Of a stretch of 64,000 bases of DNA, positions 20,822-33,655 are shown one piece after another. Source of the DNA: Adiantum capillus-veneris (Eukaryota; Streptophyta; Polypodiopsida; Polypodiales; Pteridaceae); contig CM043953.1 of the NCBI GenBank assembly GCA_014529385.2, positions 67,142,372 to 67,206,371 of the forward strand, given 5' to 3'. The translations under genes and the position numbers were made by a program. A model generated the notes under the pieces. The model was not told where the DNA came from, searched no databases, and saw only the letters and a program-made list of their open reading frames with translations. Numbering within the stretch: the stretch's first letter is position 1; every line of letters starts with the position of its first letter.

Positions 20822-21504
20822 GATTACTGAGAGAGAGCTAGAAAGACACACTGCTTAACTTGCAAAAGTTTTTTTCTTCTTTACAAGGAGGCGTGTATAC
20901 CCTCTTATACTAGGACATAGATTAAAACTTCAAACGGTACACTGCCTTGTACCAAAGGTAAGACAAATGGTTGATCTGATGCCAGAACCTCCAAAAACCG
21001 CTCCCCATCCGGCATGGTGTCAATGATGTGCTGGTAGTGAGCCTTGATTGAGCGTACACGTGTTGGTATGTGTGATCTGTCTTGAGGTAGGTTGTACTTA
21101 TTCATGTGAAGCTTAGAGGTGCTTAGTCACTGTCCAAGCTTGTGGGAGAGGGTGGTGTTCTTTCCTGAAACAAACTCAGTAGATCCCTAGTTTCTCAAGT
21201 GAGAGTGTGCGCCAATGCTTTCGTTATATGTGCTGCAGCATTAGGTGCGACTTGAAAACTGACTGTGGTAATTATCTCGGTGACTTGAGCTACCCGATTC
21301 TCAAAGTAGAATAGTGTTGATTCTCTATTTTGTAGAGCTCCTTCCATTTTGTTGTTGTGGGTTGGTTGTAGGTTGCGGACATGGTTTCGACCTTCTCCTT
21401 CTTCTTCTTGGCACTTGGCCTATGTATATCCACTGAGTTTGGCGTGTTGGTTGACTCTCCCACTGCAAATCGATGACCGTTAAGCCTGGCGAAGTTCGTC
21501 TAGT
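20822..21504 (-). other. Leader region of element A; no gene
   Basis: On the minus strand this precedes gag. About 20,822-20,975 is shared with element B (23,230-23,382 inverted). About 20,976-21,504 is found only here. A 66-codon frame at 20,905-21,105 has no recognisable domain. No LTR or clear primer-binding site adjoins it; instead a piece of element C begins at about 21,505. Confidence 0.5.
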
Positions 21505-21694
21505 TGTGCTACTTATCCAAAAGGAAATACCTATAGCCTATGAAAGTAAAGTAGAGAGAGCTTTATGCCATAATTCATGCTTTACAAAAGTGGAGACACT
21601 ATTTATATGGTGCCGAGTTTGAAGTAGTTTTTGACCAGGAGAGTATCAAATGGTTTACTACTCAAATGGACATGAAGGTACATAAAGCTAGAGA
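21505..21694 (+). pseudogene. Second copy of the C-plus RNase H edge
   Basis: Matches 13,810-14,033: [14 protein letters not shown]-like sequence, then HALQKWRHYLYGAEFEVVFD and WFTTQMD, up to the same junction with the LTR (GTACATAAAGCTAGAGAGAA here, GTACGTAAAGCTAAAGAGAA at L1). A block of about 40 bp present in the first copy is missing. It runs directly into LTR L2. Confidence 0.85.
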
Positions 21695-23229
21695 GAACCC
21701 CGAACCCCGACGGCCTCTAAAACACCGGGGACCGAATGGCGCGCCTCGAGCCTGTCATGGTAAAGCAAACAGGGGGCACCACCTAGCTTTAGCGGCTAGG
21801 ACGCAAACAACACACCACCATAACAAAGTTTTCATCCAAGAGAGATGGATGCTTGGGAGTAATGATGAAAAGGAAAGGGAATGAGATCAAGTGAGAGCGA
21901 GAGAGAGAGTGAGGGAGGGGGTATAGCGGCTTAGTACTTAGGCATCACAAAAGGATGGCGAATCCGCACACCCTTCACACATACACAAGCTCACTCCAAA
22001 ACACAAGACTAGGTGGCGATTCCGCACACCTCACATAGGAAAAACGTTGCAAGAAAACATACTCACAAAACCTCAAGCTTTATTTCGAGAATTAGGCGAT
22101 GAAATGGGGAGCATAGGGTAGGGGAATGAGAAGGGAGAGAGTGGTAGAGCACATGGCGGATAGGTGGGAGTTGATGGCGAAGACTCGCACGAGGATTATG
22201 GCCATCATCCTTCATTTAGTTGCCCTTCATCTTCCATAGCCAAGGGTGTAGAGGTCATGCTCAAGACAAGCATGGTGATTGAGGTGATGGTGATGGTGTG
22301 GGTGTGTGTGTGTGCACTAGGCACACACAGTGCATAGTGTGTTCTTTGGTGATGTTGTGTGTTTTTGTGTGATGGTGACCCCTCTTTATATAGGGGAGGA
22401 GGGGGGGGATAAATTCTAGAATTTAGAAATGAAGAAATCATTATCTACATAGGCCATGTGACTGTGGGCCCTACTTGTCTGGCTGTGTGTATATGTGCCA
22501 GAACAGCAGTATCATGAGAGAGAGACTATTAGAGAGAGATGAGTTGATGAAAAAAAGTGAGAGGTGACATGGAAAATAAAGTAATTACAAGAGGGGAGAG
22601 AGGGGAGTGTGTTCAGAGGTGAATCTGTGTGCAGATGTGTGTGAACACAAGAAAAATCAGGTAACCACCGGGTGGGGATGGGTCTGTGGGCACCTTTTTT
22701 TAGTGAAACTGAGTGTGTGTGAGTGTGGGGGAGGTTATTTAGCTACAAGACAAGAGACATGGCGCCCTTTAGAGAGAGGGGGGGGGTATTTGGGTCATGG
22801 GATATGATAGGAGAGAGAAAGGGGGGGTGGGGTATACTATTTTGGAAGATAGGGTAAGTTGCATGTGAGTTAGGGTGCATTATTGGTGAGTTAGAATGCA
22901 TTATTGGTGAGAGGTGGGGTAGCTTGAGGGGAGAGAGAAAGGAGAAAGGACAAGGGGAAGGGAGAGGGGGTTGACCTTTTGAGTGGAGGAGAGGAAAAGG
23001 GACACACGGCGGGGCAACAGTGAAGAAAAAGGAGGCAAGGTGGGGATGGGCCGCCCCGCCGGCATGAGGTGGCCTATTTTACCTTTCTCATATATTCACA
23101 TAATCATACTTTATTTTTTTCTTACTTTTTCCAATGTCTTTTATCACTCCCTCCCTAAGAGGGGGTTTTCATGGGGTGGGGACGAGAGAAGAGAGGTATG
23201 GGAGCTTGGCTTGTGAAAAGCCCCCATCA
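21695..23229 (-). mobile_element. LTR L2 of the A/B family, minus orientation
   Basis: A near-identical copy of L1 in the same orientation, starting TGATGGGGGCTTTTCACAAG at 23,229. It has the TATATAAA box and AATAAA signal at matching places. It contains a short internal duplication absent from L1 (GAGTTAGAATGCATTATTGG at about 22,888). Its right side joins the leader of element B directly with no polypurine tract, so it is not B's own 5' LTR in normal order. Confidence 0.88.
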
Positions 23230-23382
23230 CAGCCATTTGTCTTACCTTTGGTACAAGGCAATGTACCGTTTGAAGTTTTAATCTATGTCCTAGTATAAGA
23301 GGGTATACACGCCTCCTTGTAAAGAAGAAAAAGAACTTTTTCAAGTTAAGCAGTGTGTCTGTCTAGCTCTCTCTCAGTAATC
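23230..23382 (+). other. Leader of Tat-like element B
   Basis: Inverted counterpart of 20,822-20,975 (CCATTTGTCTTACCTTTGGT, then AAGCAGTGTGTCT before the ATG). The LTR immediately to its left is in the wrong orientation to be its 5' LTR, so B has lost its true 5' LTR and any primer-binding site. Confidence 0.7.
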
Positions 23383-25401
23383 ATGGCAAGTGTAGCATTT
23401 CCAACATTTAAAGGAAAGAAGGGGGAGGATTTGGTAACAGACTTCCTAGATGACTTTGAAGTAGCATGTGTAGTGAGCAAGAAAGATACGAATGAATCCC
23501 GGGTTAGAATCTTTAAGCATCTCATGAAGCTAGAAGCTAGATCATGGTACAATGCACTTCCACAAGCAACCAAGGATGACTGGGAACCCTTAAAAAACGC
23601 TTTTAAGAGGCGCTTTGGGGGAGGTACTACTTCATAAAAGTTGTGGGACAAGTTGAGAGACTTGAAGCAGGAGGGTCTTTTAGAATATGCCACCTATGAG
23701 TCCAAATTTGTGGATTTGTGGGAATGGTGGGTTGAGTCACTGGCAAGGGGGGAAGCTGCACCGGATTTCCTAAAAAAAGATCGGTTCACGCATGGCTTAT
23801 GGCCGCTTCTCAAGGAGAAGGTGAAAGGTAGATTCCCGGCTACGTACAAGTTAGCCGTTGAGATTGCTCACCTTAAGGACAAGAAGCTGCAAATGAAATC
23901 CAAAGAAACCGAGTCCACAGAAACAACAACATCACGTCGACCAGCAACTACGACAACCACCATTCCACCACCACCACCGGCTCTTGGGGTAAGACATGAC
24001 CAACAAGATATGTTGGCCCATATTACTGACCAACTGCAGAATTTGTCTGTCCACTTAATACAACAAGGGAGGAGTCAAGAAAGAGATCAAGACCCTGGAA
24101 GAGCACGACGACAAAACAGGGAGTATCATTGCTACAACTACGGAGAAGACGGTCACGGTATGTACTACTTTCCCAAACCACGACAAAACTATAATAGAGG
24201 AGGTAGGAGGAACCAATTGTCACCCCCTAGAGAAAGAACACCCCCACCCCGAGCACCACCCCCACCAACACAAATTCTACGTCCACCCCAGACACCACTA
24301 CAAGCATCCATTCCACCTCTTCCACCAGCCCCACCACCTGATCGCCCTGTAAACATCATAAGGCTAGAAGAGAAAGGAAAAGCCATAGTAGTGGATCCAC
24401 CCAGAGCAAAGGAGAGGGATAAGGGTAAGGAGAAGGTAACCTTTTTAGAACCACTTGAATCCATGACTGTAAAAAGATCTAGGAGGGAGAAAGCTACACA
24501 ATCAGATGATGAGAGAAGCATGAGAGGAGAAACTAGCAAGAGGCCATCCAGGCCACGACGGAGATTGGGCATCACCGACTTCCAGCTAGGGGAAAGTTCT
24601 AAGCCCTATGATCTAACATTGGATGTGGCAGAGCAAGGACCGAAGATTACATGGCCACAGTTGCTACATCTTGCACCAAAAGTAAGGCGACAATGGTCTA
24701 AAATGGTAAGTACAAGACGCTCCAAAACAAAGGTAGCCGAAGCAATTTCGGGATGCAACATGGATGACATCCTTCCAATTGTCGACGTAAACATAAAAGG
24801 AAAGAGGGTTGGAAACACCTACATTGATGGAGGTGCACAAATCTGTGTAATGAGCGAAGCTATGAGGCTTCGATTAGGGCTCGAGGTTGACACGCCTTCT
24901 CCATGCAAAGCAAAGATGGCAAACAACGCAAAAGTAAAGTGTGTGGGTGTGGTAAGTGCCGTGAAAATCAAAGCTTTCAACACTGAGGTAGAGGTAGATG
25001 TTTTTGTAATGCCTACTAAGGGGGAGGGCTATCCACTAATTTTGGGAAGGCCATGGTTAATGGCCATGAAGGCAAAACAGGACTGGGGTACTGGCCTTCT
25101 ACGCATGACCGGTAAGAAAGGGGAGACAATCTACTACGACATGAGGATTGGCAAGCAGAAGCAAATGAATCTGGAAACATCGACAAATGAAACCACTAGC
25201 GAATCTTCCAGTTCTGAGGAGGAGACCACATCCACCGACGAAAGTGACAGTTCCATTGATGTGATGGGTATCATTATGAAGGATCCACACAGGGTAAGCA
25301 CAACTGGTGATCCATCACCAAAAGGGAAACCCAATGAAGAGGAGAGAAAATCACCTGGCCTAGGAGGAAGTAGGTTGAAGGGTATGTTGTCTACGGAATA
25401 A
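23383..25401 (+). pseudogene. Gag and protease of element B
   Basis: Starts at ATG 23,383 (MASVAFPTFKGKK). A TAA at 23,635-23,637 splits off the first 84 codons; the rest (23,641-25,401, 586 codons) is open. It holds the end of the capsid-like domain, a zinc knuckle that has lost two Cys (CYNYGEDGHGMYYF), a Pro-rich segment, a basic segment, the protease (YIDGGAQICVMSEAMRL, GYPLILGRPWL) and an acidic Ser/Glu linker. It ends at a TAA that replaces a Leu codon (TTA) of element A. Confidence 0.88.
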
Positions 25402-25425
25402 ACACATGAGGAGAAAGATAGTTTT

Positions 25426-26976
25426 TTGCAAATGTTGATGGGATTTCCTAACCTGTTCATTGACAACTATGAAAGAATCACAGGCATTACAGTGGTGGAA
25501 CATCATATTAAGCTAAAGGAAGGGGTAAAACCAGTTGTGCAAAAGCTACGACGATTGGGGGTCATACAAGAAAAGGCACTCTTGGCCGAGGTAAGGAAAT
25601 TGATGGAGGCGGGATTCATCTATCCTGTAGAAAACTCAGAATGGGTGTCACCCGTAGTGGTGACACCTAAAAAGAATGGTAAGTGGAGGGTCTGTGTTGA
25701 CTACAAACCACTAAATGCAGCTACAAAGAGAGACCACTTTCCTCTCCCTTTCTTGGATGAAATTCTGAATGAAGTAGCGGGTTTTGAATGCTATACCGTC
25801 TGTGATGGTTATTCTGGATACTTTCAAATACGCATAGCCTTGGAAGATCAGCTAAAAACCACTTTTATCACGCCATGGGGTTGTTTTGCATACAGGGTTA
25901 TGCCATTTGGTCTCACAAATGCACCTGCCACATTCCGAAGATATGTCACATATGTTTTTCAACCGTTCTTTGGAACATCCATAAGAGTGTTCATTGATGA
26001 TTTTTGTATATATAGCTCCCGTATTTCACATTTAGAAAAGGTAACTGAAGGTTTGGCCAGGTTGCAGAGTCTAGGTGGGCAATTAAATGTGGATAAATGC
26101 CACATTGGGGAGAGTAAAGTCATTCTACTAGGCCATGAAATTTCAGCAAAATCTATTAACGCCAACCCAGGTAAGGTGTCCGCACTCATAGCCCTACCTT
26201 CACCAACGATCGCACGTCAACTGGTCTCTTTTCTACAGAAGGTGAGGTACTTAAGTAGATTCATACATCTACTATCACAACTTGTTCTACCACTGCAACA
26301 ACTCACTCAAAGATCAACTTTCACTTGGGACGAGGAAAGCGAACATCACTACAACAAGGTAAAGGAGGTCTTAGCCACTCTGCAAACTATCTCACCACCT
26401 AAGTGGGATGAAAAATTCTATGTCACCTCAAGTGTTGGTGATGACTCATTGGGGGATGTGCTACTCCAAAAGGATATGACGACATATTTTATGAGGCCAA
26501 TCTACTTCTCTAGTCGAATGATGACAGCAGGAGAGAAAGGTTTCACCCATGTGGAACACTTAGTCCTAGCTCTTAGATTTGCAACTACAAAGTTTAGGTC
26601 ATATTTGCTGCCTAAGCAATTTGTGATTCTAACCACGGATGAAATATTTCCCTATGTTGTACAACACATGGATGTGTCTGCTAGAATTACTAAATGGCTA
26701 GTTCGTCTGCAAGAGTTTGACTACATGGTACAGGTAGAAAGCACGACAAGGGCAAGTTTGGGGGGACTCATGACCTACCAAGTCTTTGAAAGGAAGGAGA
26801 AGCAATCTAAGGAAGGAGAAGTCCGATTACCTCCAGTACCACCGATGGTAGAAGGAGCATACTCTCTCTACTTTGATGGAGCCTACAAGCGAGCGTCCGA
26901 CAAAGCAGCTGCAGGCATAGTGGTCTTTGATGACAAAGGTATTTTCGTTGGTCCAATTGTTAGATTCACATTCTAA
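25426..26976 (+). CDS. RT, RNase H and start of second RNase H, element B
   Basis: A 516-codon open frame. [37 protein letters not shown], catalytic box VFIDDFCIYSS (both Asp present). RNase H: YFMRPIYFSSRMMTAGEKGF, LVLALRFATTKFRSYLLP, ILTTDEIFPYVVQHMDV. The archaeal-type RNase H begins with LYFDGAYKRASDKAAAGIVV and is cut at 26,976 by a frameshift. Apart from that break it is the best-preserved RT of the window. Confidence 0.9.
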   Translation: MQMLMGFPNLFIDNYERITGITVVEHHIKLKEGVKPVVQKLRRLGVIQEKALLAEVRKLMEAGFIYPVENSEWVSPVVVTPKKNGKWRVCVDYKPLNAATKRDHFPLPFLDEILNEVAGFECYTVCDGYSGYFQIRIALEDQLKTTFITPWGCFAYRVMPFGLTNAPATFRRYVTYVFQPFFGTSIRVFIDDFCIYSSRISHLEKVTEGLARLQSLGGQLNVDKCHIGESKVILLGHEISAKSINANPGKVSALIALPSPTIARQLVSFLQKVRYLSRFIHLLSQLVLPLQQLTQRSTFTWDEESEHHYNKVKEVLATLQTISPPKWDEKFYVTSSVGDDSLGDVLLQKDMTTYFMRPIYFSSRMMTAGEKGFTHVEHLVLALRFATTKFRSYLLPKQFVILTTDEIFPYVVQHMDVSARITKWLVRLQEFDYMVQVESTTRASLGGLMTYQVFERKEKQSKEGEVRLPPVPPMVEGAYSLYFDGAYKRASDKAAAGIVVFDDKGIFVGPIVRFTF

Positions 26977-28629
26977 CAATGAAGCTGAGTATGCAGCACT
27001 AACCAAGGGTCTACAATGGTGCGTCTCGCAAGGTGTACAATGCCTTAATGTGTTTGGGGATGCTCTACTTCTGGTAAGGCAAGTAAATGGAGCATGGACA
27101 TGCAAGAATCCTAGTTTAAGGACTCACTTAAGTGGTGTAAAAACCTTGTTGGGTGAGTTTGAAGAAGTTCAAATACACCATATCCCAAGGGCTCAAAACC
27201 AAGAAGCAGATGCCCTAGCAAGTGAAAGACTACAAGAAGTGGTGGTTGGAGCAATAAAACTAAAGCTCCCTCTATTTCAAGGAAGTGATGCCTTGCCTGA
27301 CATCATGCATTTTTTGGAAACAGGGGAATGCCCATTAGATTTAACAAAGGGATAGAAGCAATGGCTGACGAGGCAGGCCACAGGGTATCGAATCATCAAT
27401 GACGGTTTGTACTGTAAGGGTAAGGACCAAATACTCAGGAAGGTCCCTCTCTCTCAGGAAATCACAGGAGTAATTGCTAGTTGTCACGACGGGATTTGTG
27501 GTGGTCACTTTGCCCTAGACATAACAAGTAGGAAAATCTTGCAGGCAGGCTTCATATGGCCTAGCCTCAACCGTGATGTACACCACTGGTGCAAAACATG
27601 TAAGTTGTGTCAAAAGGCCGGCACTAGGTCACTTATGCCTGAACCACAGACACCTATTCTCTCATATGGCCCATTTGAAAAATGGGGTATCGATGCCATT
27701 GGGCCTTACCTAGGGCCAACTCAGGAAAATTCTACATTATCATGGGGGTCGACTACATGACTAGATGGGCAGAAGCTATAGCCACCACTAGAATCACAAC
27801 GGTAGAGGTAGCTAAATTTATCTACGAGCACATATGCTGTAGGTTTGGCACACCTTTAGAGATCATCTCTGATAGAGGTCCAGGTTTCAGAGAAGACTTG
27901 GTAGGAGAATTAATGCAGAAACTGGGCATTACAAGGAGCCACTCTTCACCATATTACCCTCAATGTAATGGCCTAGTTGAAAAGGTAAATGGAATGGTTT
28001 CTAAAATTATTACCAAGCAGGTAAACAATCATCCTGGAGACTGGGATAAGTATCTACTACTAGCTTTATGGGCCTACAGAACTTCATTTCGTACATCCTT
28101 GGGATTCACACCGTATTATCTAGTATTTGGTAAGGAAGCAATCTTGCCCATTGAAGTGCAACTACAAAGTCTCAGAGTAATGGCAAGCCAGCTTCAACAG
28201 CCCAACATGCATTTGAGAGATCACATCATCAACTTGGAAAGACTGTAGTTGGACAGAGAAGAAGCAATAAATTATTATGCAGCACAAGCAGAGCATAGAC
28301 TGCTTAGCTTTAATGAGCATCTCCGGAAAAAAGAATTGAAGAAAGGAATGTTGGTGCTCCGCTACGACAATCGCTTCGACACACGCAAGGATAAGAAACT
28401 CCTACTCTGATGGGAAGGTCCTTTCATCGTCAGGAAAAAGTATGCCAATGGAAGCTACCAGCTTATGGAGGCTGATGGAAAACTTCATAAAACTAGGGTA
28501 AATGGTTGGCGACTTAAACCTTATTTTCTTCGATTTGACCAGGCTCCACCTATTGACATTCTAGATGAGGACACACTATCAGCCGCCACCTCCGACGATA
28601 ATGATCAAACAGATGAGCTTGAGAAATGA
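26927..28629 (+). pseudogene. Second RNase H end and integrase, element B, broken
   Basis: Matches the open frame 15,577-17,286 of element A with four defects. At 27,353 CAG became TAG; near 27,703 one base is lost (CCTTACC against CCATTACC in A); at 28,246 CAG became TAG; near 28,408 CGA became TGA. It retains GGHFALDITSRK, CKTCKLC, IISDRGPGFR and GLVEKVNGM. The last codons end at a TGA at 28,627-28,629, followed by the polypurine tract. Confidence 0.88.
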
Positions 28630-28657
28630 ATGCCTCTAGCCAAAAGGGGAGGGCTAA

Positions 28658-30143
28658 TGATGGGGGCTTTTCACAAGCCAAGCTCCCATACCCCTCTTCT
28701 CTCGTCCCCACCCCATGAAAACCCCCTCTTAGGGAGGGAGTGATAAAAGACATTGGAAAAAGTAAGAAAAAAATAAAGTATGATTATGTAAATATATGAG
28801 AAAGGTAAAATAGGCCACCTCATGCCTGCGGGGCAGCCCATCCCCACCTTGCCTCCTTTTCCTTCACTGTTGCCCCGTCGTGTGTCCCTTTCTCCTTTCT
28901 CTCTCCCCTCAAGCTACCCCACCTCTCACCAATAATGCATTCTAACTCACCAATAATGCACCCTAACTCACATGCAACTTACCCTATCTTCCAAAATAGT
29001 ATACCCCACCCCCCCTTTCTCTCTCCTATCATATCTTATGACCCAAATATCCCCCCCTCTCTCTAAAGGGCGCCATGTCTCTTGTCTTGTAGCTAAATAG
29101 CCTCCCCCACACTCGCACACACTCAGTTTCACTAAAAAAAGGTGCCCACAGACCCATCCCCACCCGGTGGTTACCTGATTTTTCTTGTGTTCACACACAT
29201 CTGCACACAGATTCACCTCTGAACACACTCCCCTCTCTCCCCTCTTGTAATTAATTTATTCTCCATGTCACCTCTCACTTTTTTTCATCAACCCATTTCT
29301 CTCTCTTAGTCTCTCTCTCATGAGACTGATGTTTCCGCACATATACACACAGCCAGACAAGTGGGGCCCACAGTCACATGGCCTATGTAGATAATGATTT
29401 CTTCATTTCTAAATTCTAGAATTTCCCCCCCCCTCCTCCCCTATATAAAGAGGGGTCACCATCACACAAAAACACACAACATCACCAAAGAACACACTAT
29501 GCACTGTGTGTGCCTAGTGCACACACACACACCCACACCATCACCATCACCGCAATCACCATGCTTGTCTTGAGCATGACCTCTACACCCTTGGCTATGG
29601 AAGATGAAGGGAAACTAAATGAAGGATGATGGCCATAATCCTCGTGCGAGTCTTCTCCATCAACTCCCACCTATCCGCCACGTGCTCTACCACTCTCTCC
29701 CTTCTCATTCCCCTACCCTATGCTCCCCATTTCATCGCCTAATTCTCTAAATAAAGCTTGAGGTTTTGTGAGTATGTTTTCTTGCAATGTTTTGCCCATG
29801 TGAGGTGTGCGGAATCGCCACCTAGTCTTGTGTTTTGGAGTGAGCTTGTGTATGTGTGAAGGGTGTGCGGATTCGCCATCCTTTTGTGATGCCCAAGTAC
29901 TAAGCCGCTATACCCCCTCCCTCACTCTCTCTCTCTCTCTCTCTCACTTGATCTCATTCCCTTTCCTTTTCATCATTACTCCCAAGCATCCATCTCTCTT
30001 GGATGAAAAATTTGTTATGGTGGTGTGTTGTTTGCGTCCTAGCCGCTGAAGCTAGGTGGTGCCCCCTGTTTGCTTTACCATGACAGGCTCGAGGCGCGCC
30101 ATTCGGTCCCCGGTGTTTTAGAGGCCGTCGGGGTTCGGGGTTC
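28658..30143 (+). mobile_element. LTR L3, 3' LTR of Tat-like element B
   Basis: Begins TGATGGGGGCTTTTCACAAG after AAAAGGGGAGGGCTAA and ends ...TCGGGGTTCGGGGTTC. The order in sense direction is U3, TATATAAA (29,442-29,449), then the transcribed part with AATAAA at 29,750-29,755. The right flank (GCTTTGCTCCTGTCAG) differs from the flank shared by L1 and L2. Confidence 0.88.
29442..29449 (+). promoter_or_regulatory. TATA box of LTR L3
   Basis: TATATAAA between pyrimidine-rich CCCTCCTCCCC and GAGGGGTCACC. The same box is present in L1 and L2 on the minus strand. Confidence 0.6.
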
Positions 30144-30161
30144 GCTTTGCTCCTGTCAGTG

Positions 30162-31565
<1,404 letters not shown>

Positions 31566-31570
31566 TCTTC

Positions 31571-31588
31571 TGGTGCCCCCACTGAGGA
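31571..31588 (+). promoter_or_regulatory. Putative tRNA primer-binding site of element D
   Basis: TGGTGCCCCCACTGAGGA begins five bases after the 5' LTR end. Primer-binding sites start with TGG, the complement of the tRNA CCA end. I cannot assign the tRNA. Confidence 0.5.
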
Positions 31589-31643
31589 GCATACTGTTTG
31601 CTCCCAGTTAATCGAAAAGAAGCGGTTTTTTGTGTTGGAAGTC

Positions 31644-32857
31644 ATGGCAGCTAGAAGCTATGGACCGATTTTCACAGGAGAAGAGAGCCCTCACGAGTGG
31701 ATGCTAGATTTTGAGTTGTACATGCTATCGTTGCATATGCCAAACGAGGATATAAAAATGCATACTTTTCCTCTGGTGATGCGTGGTAGAGCTAAAGCAT
31801 GGTACGACGCATTGGAAGGTGAGAGACATGGCCGGCTCTACGGGCGAGGTTTCTTCACGACTTCCTCAAGGAGACTTCCCTAGTTGAAATGGATGCAAAG
31901 CTAAAGGCGCTTAAGCAAGATGTAAGTGAAGAGTTCAATTTGTTTTTGGGTCATTTTGAAAAGTGTTGGGCAGAACTAGCAGTAGCCATGCAATTGGCTA
32001 ATGGAGACTACTTCAAGCTGGACAAATTCATGGCGTGTCTGCATCCCAAGGTGAGAGAGAAAGTTGATTTCGAGAGCCCAGATAATTACAATGGTGCGGT
32101 AGCCATTGCACGGTCGAAGAGAAGAAAGATAAGGAAGAAGATAGAGCAGGGCGTGTCAGTAGGCTATGAGACGATGACCCATGTGCAACCACAGGGTTCG
32201 AGAGAGACTGCACACGAAGATAATCATGGAAATCGAGGTGTAGCTGGTATGCCGCAAAATTGGGTGCGCACAATGCAAGATTTATTCGAGGAGATGCAGG
32301 AGTTGCGGCTCAGTGTCATGGATAGAGGATGGCCAAGAGTAGAAAAGGGTAGGGCAAGGCCACTGCTATGTAGGTGTTATAATTGTGGAGAAGAGGGGCA
32401 CTATGCACCTGATTTTCCTCAACCGCAGAGAGAAAGAGGAGGTATGTACCCGCTTTTTGGTAGAGGTTGAGGTCAAGGAGAGTACAATGGTCCAAGAGAG
32501 AAAGCGGTGGAGAACCCTGTGCAGCCAGCTCCGCAAAACAGAGGTGAGGTCCCAAGAGTAAACATCATAGGGGTGGATAAGCAGGATGTTGAAGTTTTGG
32601 CCAATAAGAGGGCAAGAGCTGAGAGGGAGACGGAGACAGAGCAAGAAACTAGAGCTCGTAAGGGCAAAGAGAAGGTGTACGAAGGTAGAGAGCAGTCGGA
32701 GCCTAGCAAAATAAGGAGGCGTCACAAGATCAAGCAAGCAGGTTTCCAGTTACGACGTGGCTATCCTGAGTACAATCTAGTGAGTGATGTTCAAAATAAA
32801 AAGACAAATATTACTTTTGGTCAGTTGTTAGCTTTAAATCCAAAGTTAAGAAGGTAG
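31644..32857 (+). pseudogene. Gag of Tat-like element D
   Basis: ATG at 31,644 (MAARSYGPIFTGEESPHEWM). A frameshift near 31,840 breaks the capsid-like domain (AKAWYDALEGE, then AKLKALKQDVSEEFNLFLGH in a new frame). It continues through KCWAELAVAMQLANGDYFKL to a zinc knuckle with the last Cys lost (CYNCGEEGHYAPDF) at about 32,375-32,415. An in-frame TGA follows at about 32,468, then the basic C-terminal part (32,507-32,857) ending in LNPKLRR and a TAG. Confidence 0.85.
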
Positions 32858-32860
32858 TGG

Positions 32861-33655
32861 TCCACAAGTGCTAGCACCAGGATGCCAAGAGCTAAGGGAA
32901 ATGTGCAAGCGGTGCAAAACATGGCTTTGAGGGTAGGTAGCCCCACTGACGTCCTTTCGCTTGTGGATGAGATTATAGAGAAGAGGATGCACATACAAGC
33001 CTACATAGATGGTGGAGCATAGGTTTGTGTCATGACGGAAGCAGCCATGAAAGAGATGGGAGTCAAGGCAGTAGTCACGTCAAATGTGCGCATGAGAATG
33101 GCCAACCATACTAAAGCCAGGTGTTTGGGTGTGGATCAAGATGTGAAGGTAAAGGTGATGGGCATAGAGTACCTAATCGACTTTTTCGTGATGAAGGTAG
33201 GAGATAATTCTTATCCAATCATTTTGGGCAGGCCATGGCTTTTGGTGATAGGAGAAAAGCAAGATTGGGAGATCAAAGTGTTCACTTTGCCTGACAAAGA
33301 GAGAGGCAGACAAATTGTGCTTGATTTAAAGACCAAAGAGAGCAGTTCTTGTCATGTGGCAGTTAAAGATGAGGGTGACACGACGAGCTATGAGTACGAG
33401 ACAAAGACGGGATATGATGAAGGCTATACTAGCACGGAGGAAGAGGAGAGCGAGGACGACATGTTGAAGATAGATGCAGACTTATTCGGGGTCACCATAG
33501 ATGGTTATCCACCTAAAGAAGAAGGTATGCAGCCTCAAGCTCATGGTTTAAGCATAGATGAGGTTTCGAGTATGATAAGTGAAGACCTTACCAAAGGGGA
33601 AAAGGAGGGCTATGTTCAATTGTGTGAGTCCTATCCAAATCTGTTTGCGACCTAG
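32861..33655 (+). pseudogene. Protease and acidic linker, element D
   Basis: In frame with gag after the TAG. The active-site region reads YIDGGA followed by an in-frame TAG (33,021) and VCVMTEAAMKEM; the second element is SYPIILGRPWLLVIGEKQDW. An acidic linker (EEEESEDDMLKIDADLFG) precedes RT. It stops at a TAG at 33,653. The TAG after GGA replaces the Gln seen in A and B (GGAQICVM). Confidence 0.82.
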
